Part shown: positions 1-7,831 of the stretch, piece by piece
How the letters are laid out: every line of letters starts with the position of its first letter
Numbering within the stretch: position 1 is the stretch's first letter
DNA from: DRQF01 sp964559135
GTDB taxonomy: Bacteria; Planctomycetota; GCA-002687715; DRQF01
DNA length: 25,389 nucleotides
Assembly: GCA_964559135.1 (NCBI GenBank)
Contig: CAZLGG010000058.1
Location: 1-25,389 of the forward strand
Reading direction: 5' to 3'
Translations under genes and position numbers: made by a program
Notes under the pieces: model-generated
Database searches by the model: none
What the model saw: the letters and a program-made list of their open reading frames with translations, nothing else
What the model was told of the DNA's origin: nothing

Positions 1-16
1 GGAAGTCCGAGGAGCG

Positions 17-1246
17 ATGCGCAGGTTGCCGTATATGGGCGTCATCGCCGTCGTGGCGGCGGCGGAGAAACTCGGCTTCTACAACGGCCACCCGGATTGG
101 GTCAATCTGGGGCAGGGTCAGCCGGAGGTGGGGCCCATGGAAGGGGCTCCGCCCAGGGTCTCGAAGATCCAAATGCAGCCCATCGACCACGCCTATGGCC
201 CGGTCCACGGGACGCCGGAACTCCGGCAGAAGATTGCGGACCACTACAACCGCCTCTACCGAAACGGCAAACCGTCTCGGTACACGGCCGACAACGTGGC
301 GGTTTGTTCCGGTGGCCGTTTGGCCCTGGCTCGAGCCGTCTTTGCCATGGCGCCGTGCAAGGTGGGATATATGGTGCCGGACTACAGTGCCTACGAAGAC
401 CTTCTGGGGGGGCAGTCACCGCGGCTGGATCTGCACCCTGTCCTCACTCGAGAGGAAAACGGTTTCGCTCTCACGCCGGAGGAGATGTCGGCGGCCGTGC
501 GGAAGGACGGTGTCGAGGCCTTCATCGTCAGCAACCCCTGCAATCCCACGGGCGTCGTCGTGGAGGGGGACGAGCTGGCTGCCTGGGTGTCTCTGGCGCG
601 GAATGCACCCATGACTCTCCTTGCGGACGAGTTCTATTCACACTTTCACTACGCCGAGGGCGGAGGTCCCGCTTCCGGCCCCGTGAGCGCTGCGTCGCAC
701 GTCGAGGACGTCGACGAGGATCCGGTTCTCGTGTTCGACGGCCTGACCAAGAGCTTCCGGTATCCCGGTTGGAGGATCGGCTGGGTCGTGGGCCCGAAGC
801 GGCTCATCGAGTGCTTCATCACCGCGGGGAGTTCCATGGACGGCGGTCCCCCGCGCGCCATGCAGCGCGCGGCCCTCGAGGTGTTGCGGCCGGAGCAGGC
901 TGACGAAGAGACGGCCGCCGTCCGGCATGTCTTCGCGGCCAAGCGGGATCTGATGGTTCGACGTCTCCGGGACATGGGGCTGCGATTCGCGATGGAGCCC
1001 CGGGGGACGTTTTACTGCTGGGCGTCCATCGAAGGCCTCGCCGCTCCGTTCAACGACGCGGATGTCTTCTTCGAGGAGGCTCTGAAGCGCAAGGTCTTGA
1101 CCGTGCCCGGTTACTACTTCGATATCGACCCGGGACAGCACCGCGACGACACGGGGAGGTTGGACCAATGGATGCGTTTTTCGTTCGGTCCGCCCATGGA
1201 TGACATTGTGCGCGGGCTGGATCGATTGGAGGCAATGCTCGGCTGA
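17..1246 (+). CDS. PLP-dependent class I/II aminotransferase
   Basis: This is a fold-type I aminotransferase that would move an amino group between an amino acid and a 2-oxo acid in the cytoplasm. The family signature SNPCNPTG covers residues 172-179. The Schiff-base lysine is K245 in the LTKSFRYPGWRIGW block, and R387 in the C-terminal MRFSFG block is the expected substrate-carboxylate arginine. The 409-residue length is normal for the family. The ATG at 17 follows a GAGGAG-like ribosome site closely. The frame is open to the window edge, however, and the protein begins directly in the conserved LPYMGVIAV segment, so a start a few codons upstream, outside the window, is possible. The gene converges on the kinase gene with a 21-base gap. 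The substrate cannot be assigned. The class is certain and the exact start is not. Confidence 0.93.
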   Translation: MRRLPYMGVIAVVAAAEKLGFYNGHPDWVNLGQGQPEVGPMEGAPPRVSKIQMQPIDHAYGPVHGTPELRQKIADHYNRLYRNGKPSRYTADNVAVCSGGRLALARAVFAMAPCKVGYMVPDYSAYEDLLGGQSPRLDLHPVLTREENGFALTPEEMSAAVRKDGVEAFIVSNPCNPTGVVVEGDELAAWVSLARNAPMTLLADEFYSHFHYAEGGGPASGPVSAASHVEDVDEDPVLVFDGLTKSFRYPGWRIGWVVGPKRLIECFITAGSSMDGGPPRAMQRAALEVLRPEQADEETAAVRHVFAAKRDLMVRRLRDMGLRFAMEPRGTFYCWASIEGLAAPFNDADVFFEEALKRKVLTVPGYYFDIDPGQHRDDTGRLDQWMRFSFGPPMDDIVRGLDRLEAMLG

Positions 1247-1267
1247 ACGCGGCGGACGACGCCTGCC

Positions 1268-4192
1268 TCAATCGTTCCTGCGACCTTCCAACCGCCGGCG
1301 AATACTCCGTCGTTGCGAACGATCCGGCAACCGAATCCGCGCTGCCTTCGCTCTCGCTTCCTTGGCTTCGGCTGCGCGGCCGGCCGCCTCATGGATCTCG
1401 GCCATGAGAAGAAACGCATCCTTCACGACACGACCGCGCAGACGAGACCGTGCATCTCCGCGCCCGCTGGAACGCGGAGACCGCGTCACCTGTTCGAGGA
1501 GTTTCATCGCCTTGGCGTCTTCACCCTTCGCATGAAGGGCGCGCGCCAGGTCCACATCCGAGGAGGACGCGAAGGACCTCCTCCTGCGGCCGTCGCGGCC
1601 ACCCATCGCCTGACGCTGCTTCCGCGCGCGGGTCAAGAATTCGATGGCCTCGTCCGCGCGACGCGGGTCCTTGGCCAGCATCCGTCCCAAGCGTTCGCGC
1701 AACATCATGGCTCCGGATCGCAGGATGCTCTTCCCCGGGTGGTGTTCGTCGACCTGATCCGCAAGGGTCATGGCACTCTTCAGGTACGGGATGAGTTGCG
1801 TGTCGGAACGAGCGAGAAGAGTGGCCCGGAGAGTCTGACGCAGATACTCCCATGTGTATTCGGTGACTTGCGGGTGCGATTCCGAAAGGTGGCGGAGCAT
1901 GTCGAGGCCCGGCTTGGTGACGGCACCGGCTTTCTCTTTTTGGTTCACTCCGTAGTAGGCCGCCGCAAGCATGAGGTGGCTTCTGCCCGCTCTGAGGAGG
2001 TCGCCCGGGTCCTCCGGGTGTTTGGCTTGCAACTCCTTCGCGACGTCCAGGCTCCGTTCCAACTGCGGAATCCATTCCTGCAGAGCCTTGGTCCTCAAAG
2101 TGTGCTTCTTGCCGGAGCGGCCGGGGCGGAATCCCCGGTTGCGACCGATGAGACGCTCGACGGCGTCGTTGTGGATGCGGACGAATTCCCGCCGGACTGG
2201 GTCGCTCGTCGGAGATTCCGTCTCGTCGCGCAGGACGGCTTCGGCGGATTTCAGCTGCTTCATCCCTTCGGCGGTTTTTCCTCGGTCGATGTCCACAAGG
2301 GCCCTGTCCTTCAAGAGATCCGCGACCGCGATGAGATTCTCGTCTGAGGGAGAAACCTCTTGCATGGCGCGGTGGATGCGGAGCGCTTTCTCGATGACCT
2401 CCTCCGCCTTGTCAAACTGTCTCAGTCGCACGTGGATGCGCCCCATCTGCTGAAGTGCCCAAGCGGATTCCGAGGCGAGGCGATCATCGGCTTCATTGGC
2501 GGCCGCGAAGCGGTCGTAGAATCCGAGGAGCTCCTCGAGAAGTTGAGCATCGCGCTCGGAGATCGAGGTCGTCATGCCGAAGGACCCGTCCTCCGCCTCG
2601 GCGGAATCCGGATCGAGGTCCTCGAGATCTCTTCCGGCCATGCCCTCGAAGATGTTCTCGAACGCTTGGAGGGCCAGTTCCAGGTTGTGTTCGGCACGGG
2701 TGGACGCGGCCTGCGACTCCTTCCGTCGAATGGCCTCTCGTTGATATGCGCGTCGTGTGGAAATCGACCCCCACACCCCGATCACCGCCGTGGCGAGGAG
2801 AAGGACGAGGGCTGCCGCTGCAAAACTTGCGGCCAGAGTATTGCGTCGGCACCACCTCCAGAGCTGCTCCACGGAACCGACCGGACGGGCCTGGATGGGG
2901 CGCCCTTCGATGTAACGGCGGAGATCGTCAGCCAGCTCGTCCGCGCTCGCATAGCGGTGGTCGGGGTCGCGCGCGATCGACTTGAGGACGATGGTCTCCA
3001 AGTCCTTCGGGATGCTCGGATCGATTTTTCTCGGCCGCGGAGGTTCAGATCGGGTGATCTTCTCGATCAGCTCCTCGGCCGTGGACGCGGACCAAGCCCG
3101 GCGAAGGGTACACATCTCGTACAGAGTGAGCCCCAGGCTGTAGACGTCGCTTCGGGCGTCCTGGCGGCCCTGCATCTGCTCGGGTGGCATGTACTGGAGG
3201 GTCCCCAGGATGTCGCCTGTCTGAGTCAGTCCGTCCTTCTCGAGGGCCTTTGCGATCCCGAAGTCGGCGATCCACACGGTTCCTCGCGCATCGATGAGAA
3301 GATTGCTGGGCTTGATGTCTCTGTGGAGAACGCCTTGGCCGTGGGCGTAGGCGAGCGCGCCGGCCACCTGGCGTCCCATCGCGGCGATGCTGATCCAGTA
3401 GTCGCTTCGCATCCTGCCGACGAGCTCATGAGCGAGTTCGTCGTCACCGTGGGACTTCCCCCCGGGTGTTGTCGCCGTACACGTCGAGGTTTCGAAGTCG
3501 AGGAAGAGTGGTTCGGTGTCCTCCCCGCTAGGCTTCGTGGGAGTCAAGGGGAAGGCGCCGCTCATCATGGCGGAGGCCACCCGCGAGGCTGCCGGGACAG
3601 TGGCTTCGTCCGACCGTTTTGAAGCGGACGTCGACCCCACGCCGGCGTTCCGTTTCAGGACCGCGAGGATCCCGTCCAGGCCGACGCCGCGAATGAGTTG
3701 CATGACGTAGTAGTGGAGGCCGTCCTGCTCTCCTACGCCGAAAACGGGGACGATGTTGCTGTGGTGGAGTCGGGCGGCGGTTTGCGCCTCGCGCTGGAAT
3801 CGTTGGAGACGCTTCGAGTCCAGGAGTGCGTGACGAGGAAGAACCTTCAGGGCCACGTGACGATCGAGAGATTGCTGCTCCGCTTCGTAGACGATACCCA
3901 TCCCGCCGCGCCCGATCTCTCCGATGATGCGAAAGTCCCCGAGTTTCTCGATGCCCAGGCCGCCTTGCACCCGGCCACCGCTCGACGAGCGTTCCTTTTC
4001 GAGTTTGAGTCCTTCCATCGCGAGCATTGTGGGAAAGAGCGAGTGAATCTCATCGGCCAGTCCGGGGTGGCGGCGGGCGTAGTCCTCGATGCTCACGGGT
4101 CGGCCCGCGCGAACGGCCTCGAGGAATTCCTCCGCGAGGGCGTCGAGGCGGTTCACGGTCTCCTCATTGCCGATGGGCCCCGCCCCATCCAT
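1268..4192 (-). CDS. Membrane-anchored Ser/Thr protein kinase with long C-terminal helical region
   Basis: This is a Hanks-type (PknB-like) kinase of 974 residues that phosphorylates proteins on Ser/Thr. The glycine-rich loop GRGGMGIVYEA is followed by the ATP lysine K116. The catalytic loop HRDIKPSN is at 290-297 with D292 as the base, and DFG is at 310-312, followed by GTLQYMPPEQ in the activation/P+1 region. K116 to H290 is about 70 residues longer than usual. The extra stretch is rich in Ser, Thr and acidic residues and lies after the hinge. One transmembrane helix at about 452-474 is followed by a long region of TPR-like helices that should lie outside the cytoplasm. The frame is open up to 4252, but the ATG at 4192 is preferred because it falls 10 bases after the sigma-factor stop and avoids overlap. 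The gene is co-transcribed with the ECF sigma gene, an arrangement known for kinase-linked ECF groups in Planctomycetes. The substrates are unknown. Confidence 0.92.
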   Translation of the reverse strand: MDGAGPIGNEETVNRLDALAEEFLEAVRAGRPVSIEDYARRHPGLADEIHSLFPTMLAMEGLKLEKERSSSGGRVQGGLGIEKLGDFRIIGEIGRGGMGIVYEAEQQSLDRHVALKVLPRHALLDSKRLQRFQREAQTAARLHHSNIVPVFGVGEQDGLHYYVMQLIRGVGLDGILAVLKRNAGVGSTSASKRSDEATVPAASRVASAMMSGAFPLTPTKPSGEDTEPLFLDFETSTCTATTPGGKSHGDDELAHELVGRMRSDYWISIAAMGRQVAGALAYAHGQGVLHRDIKPSNLLIDARGTVWIADFGIAKALEKDGLTQTGDILGTLQYMPPEQMQGRQDARSDVYSLGLTLYEMCTLRRAWSASTAEELIEKITRSEPPRPRKIDPSIPKDLETIVLKSIARDPDHRYASADELADDLRRYIEGRPIQARPVGSVEQLWRWCRRNTLAASFAAAALVLLLATAVIGVWGSISTRRAYQREAIRRKESQAASTRAEHNLELALQAFENIFEGMAGRDLEDLDPDSAEAEDGSFGMTTSISERDAQLLEELLGFYDRFAAANEADDRLASESAWALQQMGRIHVRLRQFDKAEEVIEKALRIHRAMQEVSPSDENLIAVADLLKDRALVDIDRGKTAEGMKQLKSAEAVLRDETESPTSDPVRREFVRIHNDAVERLIGRNRGFRPGRSGKKHTLRTKALQEWIPQLERSLDVAKELQAKHPEDPGDLLRAGRSHLMLAAAYYGVNQKEKAGAVTKPGLDMLRHLSESHPQVTEYTWEYLRQTLRATLLARSDTQLIPYLKSAMTLADQVDEHHPGKSILRSGAMMLRERLGRMLAKDPRRADEAIEFLTRARKQRQAMGGRDGRRRRSFASSSDVDLARALHAKGEDAKAMKLLEQVTRSPRSSGRGDARSRLRGRVVKDAFLLMAEIHEAAGRAAEAKEARAKAARIRLPDRSQRRSIRRRLEGRRND

Positions 4193-4202
4193 GCGTTCCA
4201 CG

Positions 4203-4841
4203 TCAGCTCTCCGTTCCGCCCGGGAATCCGGGCATGCTTTCGAGAATCCCACGAAGCCGGCCGAGGGCCCGCACGTAGCGGTTGCTCGTCGCGGTCTTCT
4301 TCATGCCGAGGACCTCGGCCACTTCGTTGTTGCTCAGCTCTTCGAAGTGTCGGAGCACGAGAACTTCCCGATCCATGGGATCCATGGCATCCAAAGCCTC
4401 TTCTAACCTCCGGGATATCTCGGCTTTCATGGCCGCTTGACTGGGGGAGGTCACGCTGGCGAGGAGTCGGCCCGCGATGGAAACCGTCGAGGCCGCGGGG
4501 CCCCCGCGTCCAGGAACGACCTCTCTCCGGGCGTCCCTCATGCGGGTTCCCAGGTGCTTTCGGTGGAGATCCACGAGCGTCTGGCTCGTGATGAGACGCA
4601 GCCAGATGAACAGGTCCTTCTCCGGAGCTTCGATCCAGTGGTGGATTCTCTGTCTCGCGGCCATCCACGCCTCTTGCAAGACGTCGTCCGGGTCCATGCG
4701 AGCGGCCAGACGCGGATCCATCCTGAACTGGACCATTTTCCCGAGGCGCTCCCTGGATTCGGCGAAGAACTGGGACAACGCCCCCTCGTCGCCGGATCGG
4801 ATGCGGTCGAGGAGATCCCTGGCCGTGTTTTCTTCCGTCAT
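4203..4841 (-). CDS. ECF-family RNA polymerase sigma factor
   Basis: This is a sigma-70 family extracytoplasmic-function sigma factor of 212 residues. Region 2 spans about 10-95 and includes DPDDVLQEAW at 50-59, the block that contacts the -10 element and core polymerase. Region 4 spans about 143-200, where LDAMDPMDREVLVLRHFEELSNNEVAEVLGM leads into the helix-turn-helix for -35 recognition. Region 3 is absent, as in all ECF factors. The linker at about 100-138 is longer than usual and rich in Arg and Gly. No anti-sigma gene is adjacent; the next gene is a membrane Ser/Thr kinase, which is the likely input partner. The start at 4841 gives a full N-terminus, but the upstream Shine-Dalgarno is weak. 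The divergent gene at 5005 is a candidate target by position only. Confidence 0.94.
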   Translation of the reverse strand: MTEENTARDLLDRIRSGDEGALSQFFAESRERLGKMVQFRMDPRLAARMDPDDVLQEAWMAARQRIHHWIEAPEKDLFIWLRLITSQTLVDLHRKHLGTRMRDARREVVPGRGGPAASTVSIAGRLLASVTSPSQAAMKAEISRRLEEALDAMDPMDREVLVLRHFEELSNNEVAEVLGMKKTATSNRYVRALGRLRGILESMPGFPGGTES

Positions 4842-5004
4842 GTTTCTTCAACCCCGCTCGACGCCGAGGGTTGCATGGCAATGACCACCGACGGTTTTCT
4901 CATTCTGGTACGTGGACAAAGAATGGAAAGCCCCGTTTAGTCCAGAAAGAGGGGAGTTCCGTCGCAAGCCTCTTCGTCTCCGGGTTGTAGGAGGACCCGA
5001 ATTC
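4842..5004. promoter_or_regulatory. Divergent intergenic region between sigma-factor and exported-protein units
   Basis: This 163-base space separates the start of the sigma/kinase operon (-) from the start of the exported-protein operon (+), so it should carry promoters for both directions. I could not identify a convincing -35/-10 pair on either strand. The regulatory role is inferred from layout alone. Confidence 0.4.
4989..4995 (+). promoter_or_regulatory. Strong ribosome binding site that fixes the start at 5005
   Basis: The heptamer AGGAGGA ends 9 bases before the ATG at 5005. It therefore favours this ATG over the in-frame upstream ATG at 4912 and over the ATG at 5011. The protein starting at 5005 also begins directly with its hydrophobic membrane segment. 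Confidence 0.75.
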
Positions 5005-7830
5005 ATGCGCATGCTCACGATTGGCCTCGTCTTGGTGGCCTTCGCCATCGTCTTCGCCGTGACCCGTTTCGGTGGGGACGACGAGGATGTGGGACTGGTG
5101 ACGGTCGCGGACGGAAGTCCGGACCTCCAGGATGCATCCACCCGGGACACCGCCCGACGGACCGTTAGGCCTCGTCCCGCGGAGCTGAAGGAGGACAGCG
5201 GCGAGGACACGGCGAAGAGCGAGGCCGAAGAGGAGATCCTCCCTCCCGGCGAGGGCGTCGTTCTGCAGGTGGTCGACCCGTCCGGGCTTCCGGAGGCGGG
5301 AGCCGTCGTGCGCCTGTTCAAGGAGCCGGACCGTCGGCGATCGATGCGGCGTGGCTTCTTGAGTCTTCTCGGCGATGGGGGCGAGAGCGAAAGAAAGCTC
5401 CTTGCCGAATACACATCCGACGACGAGGGGCGGGTCGAATTGGACAGGCGGCTCGGTCCGAGGACCGTGGCCGAGGCCAGGAAGGGAGATCTCTTCGGGC
5501 GGTACACCGGCGGAGTGGAAGGCGATTTGCCGGTCCCGGACGGTGTGGAAGGTTTGATCGTCTTGGAACCCGTCAAGTTCCTGGACGTCCGCCTGATCGG
5601 ACCCGGGGGTGGAGGCGTCCCTTACGTCCTCATCACGGCCGGCCCCGACTTCGAAAGCCGGTCGAGTACGCTCAACTTCGCTCGTGGTCGGGGACGAAGA
5701 GGGCGAGGCCGGGGCGGTTGGCGCAACACGTTTTTCGGCGGAGGTCTTATTCTCCGCGAACGATCTCGTCCCGGCGAATCCGTCACGCGATTCGAGATCA
5801 ACTCGGCCAGTGCCCTGTATGACGAGGAAAGCATTGCCGTCACAGCCCAGCTCTACGGATTGGAAGCGCCGAGAGAGGTCGTCACCATGAAGGAGCGCGG
5901 GAGAACCGAAGTGAAGCTGATGCTGCCTCCCACTGTGGTTCTGGCATTGACGATTCGGCAGGTCTCCGGCGAGCTGTGGACCCCACCCGTGACGGTCACC
6001 TGGAACTCCCTCTCTCCCGATACGGAGCGGAGCGGAAACCCCATGCGGTTCATCGGCCGGACCATGAACTCCCGCTTGACACTCGAGGGGGGCAAGGCTT
6101 CCGTGGGCGGGTTTCAGCCCGGGGGCCGATTCAAATTCGATGTGACCGATCCCGAGCGCGTGCGGGCGAGCAAGGAAGTGACGGTGCAGAACTCGCCCGG
6201 AACCCAGGCATTGACCTTGGAGGTCGGCGAGCGCATGGCCCGTTTGGTCCTGCATCTTCGGAATGGCCGAGGTGAGCCTCTCGGGCAGGAGATGTTCACC
6301 ATCGCCGTCATCGGTGACGAGCAATCAGCCCCGGACGTCGGCCGCAACGAAGGCGGATTTCGTCGTTGGATGAATCGTCTTGCCAATGGCGGCATGGGGA
6401 GAGGTCGATACAGGTCGGATACCAAGGGGCGCCTCGACGTGCCCGTTCCACCCGGACAGGGCGGCCGCTTGGAATTGCGACGCCAGTCCGTGTCGCGCTT
6501 CGGTTCGAATGCGGAAGAATCTCCCCCTCTGGCGACGGTCGAGTTTGCCTCTCTCGGCCCCGGCCAGAACGAGGACCTGGGCGACGTCGTCGTCGATCCG
6601 GGACCTCTGCTCGTTTCCGGCGTTGCGGTCGACGAGGAAGGCTCTCCGCAAGGAGGTGTGCGGTTGAGGGTGCGGTGGCAGCCCGACCAGAGCACGGAAC
6701 AGCCCGGCCGCGGCCGCCGACGAAGGTCCTCTTCCGGTTCGATGACCGTGACGACCGACGACAAGGGCGTTTTCGAGGTGCACCGGCAGTCGCTCTCCGC
6801 GACCGCCTACGGGATCGAAGCGGACGAGCGGAATTGGGTGAGCGCGCGCGTGCCGTTCCAACCCGGAGCCCAAGGTCTTCGCGTCGTTCTGACCGCTCCA
6901 GGTGGTTTGCGAGGCCGGGTCACGGTCGTGCCCGACGACTTGCGCGCCCGCCCGCGCCTCGCGCTGCGTTCCGTCGGCGGAGAGTCCGATCCGACTCGCG
7001 GGCGTCGGCGATCCGGGCCGCGAGTCCGCGTGGGAGCAGACGGGGCGTTCGTCGTTCGTCGTGTGACGCCAGGTCTCTACAACCTGGAAATCCGCCTGGG
7101 TCGCGTCCTCGTGCGAACCATTCCCAGTCTTCAGGTCCCCTCGGGTGAGATCGCGGAGCCCCCGGAATTGCAGGATATCATCGTGGGCAGCGAGGTCGTT
7201 CGTGCCAAGGTCCGAGTTCAGGACAGCTCCGGAAATCCGATTCAAGGGGCCCGTGTGCGGTACAGCCTCATGGGAAAGAACGTCCCTCGCGAGGGACGCG
7301 TCTTCGAGGAGGAGCGCACAGACGAGTCCGGAGAGACCGCACCCCTTCTTCCCACCGGCTCCCTCGTCCGAATTCAAGTGAGCGCGGGAAAATACGTCGA
7401 AACTTCTCTCGAATCCTCCGCGTTCCCCCTGACGGTGACCCTGGAGCAAGGAGGCATCTTGATCGCTCGATTCGCTTCTCCACTTCCCGGCGTCGAAGGG
7501 ATTCGCGGGTATCGCATCGTCCTCACGCCGAAGGAGAAGGGTGTCGCGGCGTCGCGCAGCCGAACGATCCTGGCCGGAAGCCAGAAGGCTGAAGTGGCCC
7601 GTCTCGACGGGCGATACCAAGCGGCCCTTCTGATTCTTCCGGACTTCCGCACTCTTTTCGGGGCGGGCCGACCCGGGCGCAACTTTCGCAACATGCCGCC
7701 ACTGATGATTCCTCTTCAAGCCGTCGACGTGCCTCGAGGGGAGACGGTCGAGAAGGTCTTTCGCGTGCAGCGCGAGAAGATCGAAGATGTCATCGTTGCC
7801 GTCAAGGCCAGTTTGAATGAGGCCCGCTGA
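5005..7830 (+). CDS. Large exported carboxypeptidase-regulatory-like (beta-sandwich) protein
   Basis: This 941-residue protein has no enzyme motif that I recognise. A hydrophobic helix at about residues 3-20 acts as signal or anchor and is followed by an acidic low-complexity linker to about 85. The rest reads as repeated Ig-like/CarboxypepD_reg modules with the pattern V-D-x-x-G-x-P-x-x-G-A/G-x-V-R. Clear examples begin near residues 87, 536 and 735. Arg/Gly-rich inserts occur near 225-240 and again near 570. A start at 4912 would add 31 residues, but a strong ribosome site supports 5005. The stop overlaps or abuts the start of the protease gene, so the two are co-translated. The protein probably serves as a surface or periplasmic structural or binding protein. 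The fold class is moderately sure and the function is unknown. Confidence 0.88.
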   Translation: MRMLTIGLVLVAFAIVFAVTRFGGDDEDVGLVTVADGSPDLQDASTRDTARRTVRPRPAELKEDSGEDTAKSEAEEEILPPGEGVVLQVVDPSGLPEAGAVVRLFKEPDRRRSMRRGFLSLLGDGGESERKLLAEYTSDDEGRVELDRRLGPRTVAEARKGDLFGRYTGGVEGDLPVPDGVEGLIVLEPVKFLDVRLIGPGGGGVPYVLITAGPDFESRSSTLNFARGRGRRGRGRGGWRNTFFGGGLILRERSRPGESVTRFEINSASALYDEESIAVTAQLYGLEAPREVVTMKERGRTEVKLMLPPTVVLALTIRQVSGELWTPPVTVTWNSLSPDTERSGNPMRFIGRTMNSRLTLEGGKASVGGFQPGGRFKFDVTDPERVRASKEVTVQNSPGTQALTLEVGERMARLVLHLRNGRGEPLGQEMFTIAVIGDEQSAPDVGRNEGGFRRWMNRLANGGMGRGRYRSDTKGRLDVPVPPGQGGRLELRRQSVSRFGSNAEESPPLATVEFASLGPGQNEDLGDVVVDPGPLLVSGVAVDEEGSPQGGVRLRVRWQPDQSTEQPGRGRRRRSSSGSMTVTTDDKGVFEVHRQSLSATAYGIEADERNWVSARVPFQPGAQGLRVVLTAPGGLRGRVTVVPDDLRARPRLALRSVGGESDPTRGRRRSGPRVRVGADGAFVVRRVTPGLYNLEIRLGRVLVRTIPSLQVPSGEIAEPPELQDIIVGSEVVRAKVRVQDSSGNPIQGARVRYSLMGKNVPREGRVFEEERTDESGETAPLLPTGSLVRIQVSAGKYVETSLESSAFPLTVTLEQGGILIARFASPLPGVEGIRGYRIVLTPKEKGVAASRSRTILAGSQKAEVARLDGRYQAALLILPDFRTLFGAGRPGRNFRNMPPLMIPLQAVDVPRGETVEKVFRVQREKIEDVIVAVKASLNEAR

Positions 7831-7831
7831 G

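Noticed and set aside
1251..1263. Small inverted repeat GGCG/CGCC between the convergent aminotransferase and kinase genes
   Set aside because: The stem is only 4 bp and no T-run follows on either strand, so it is not supported as a terminator.
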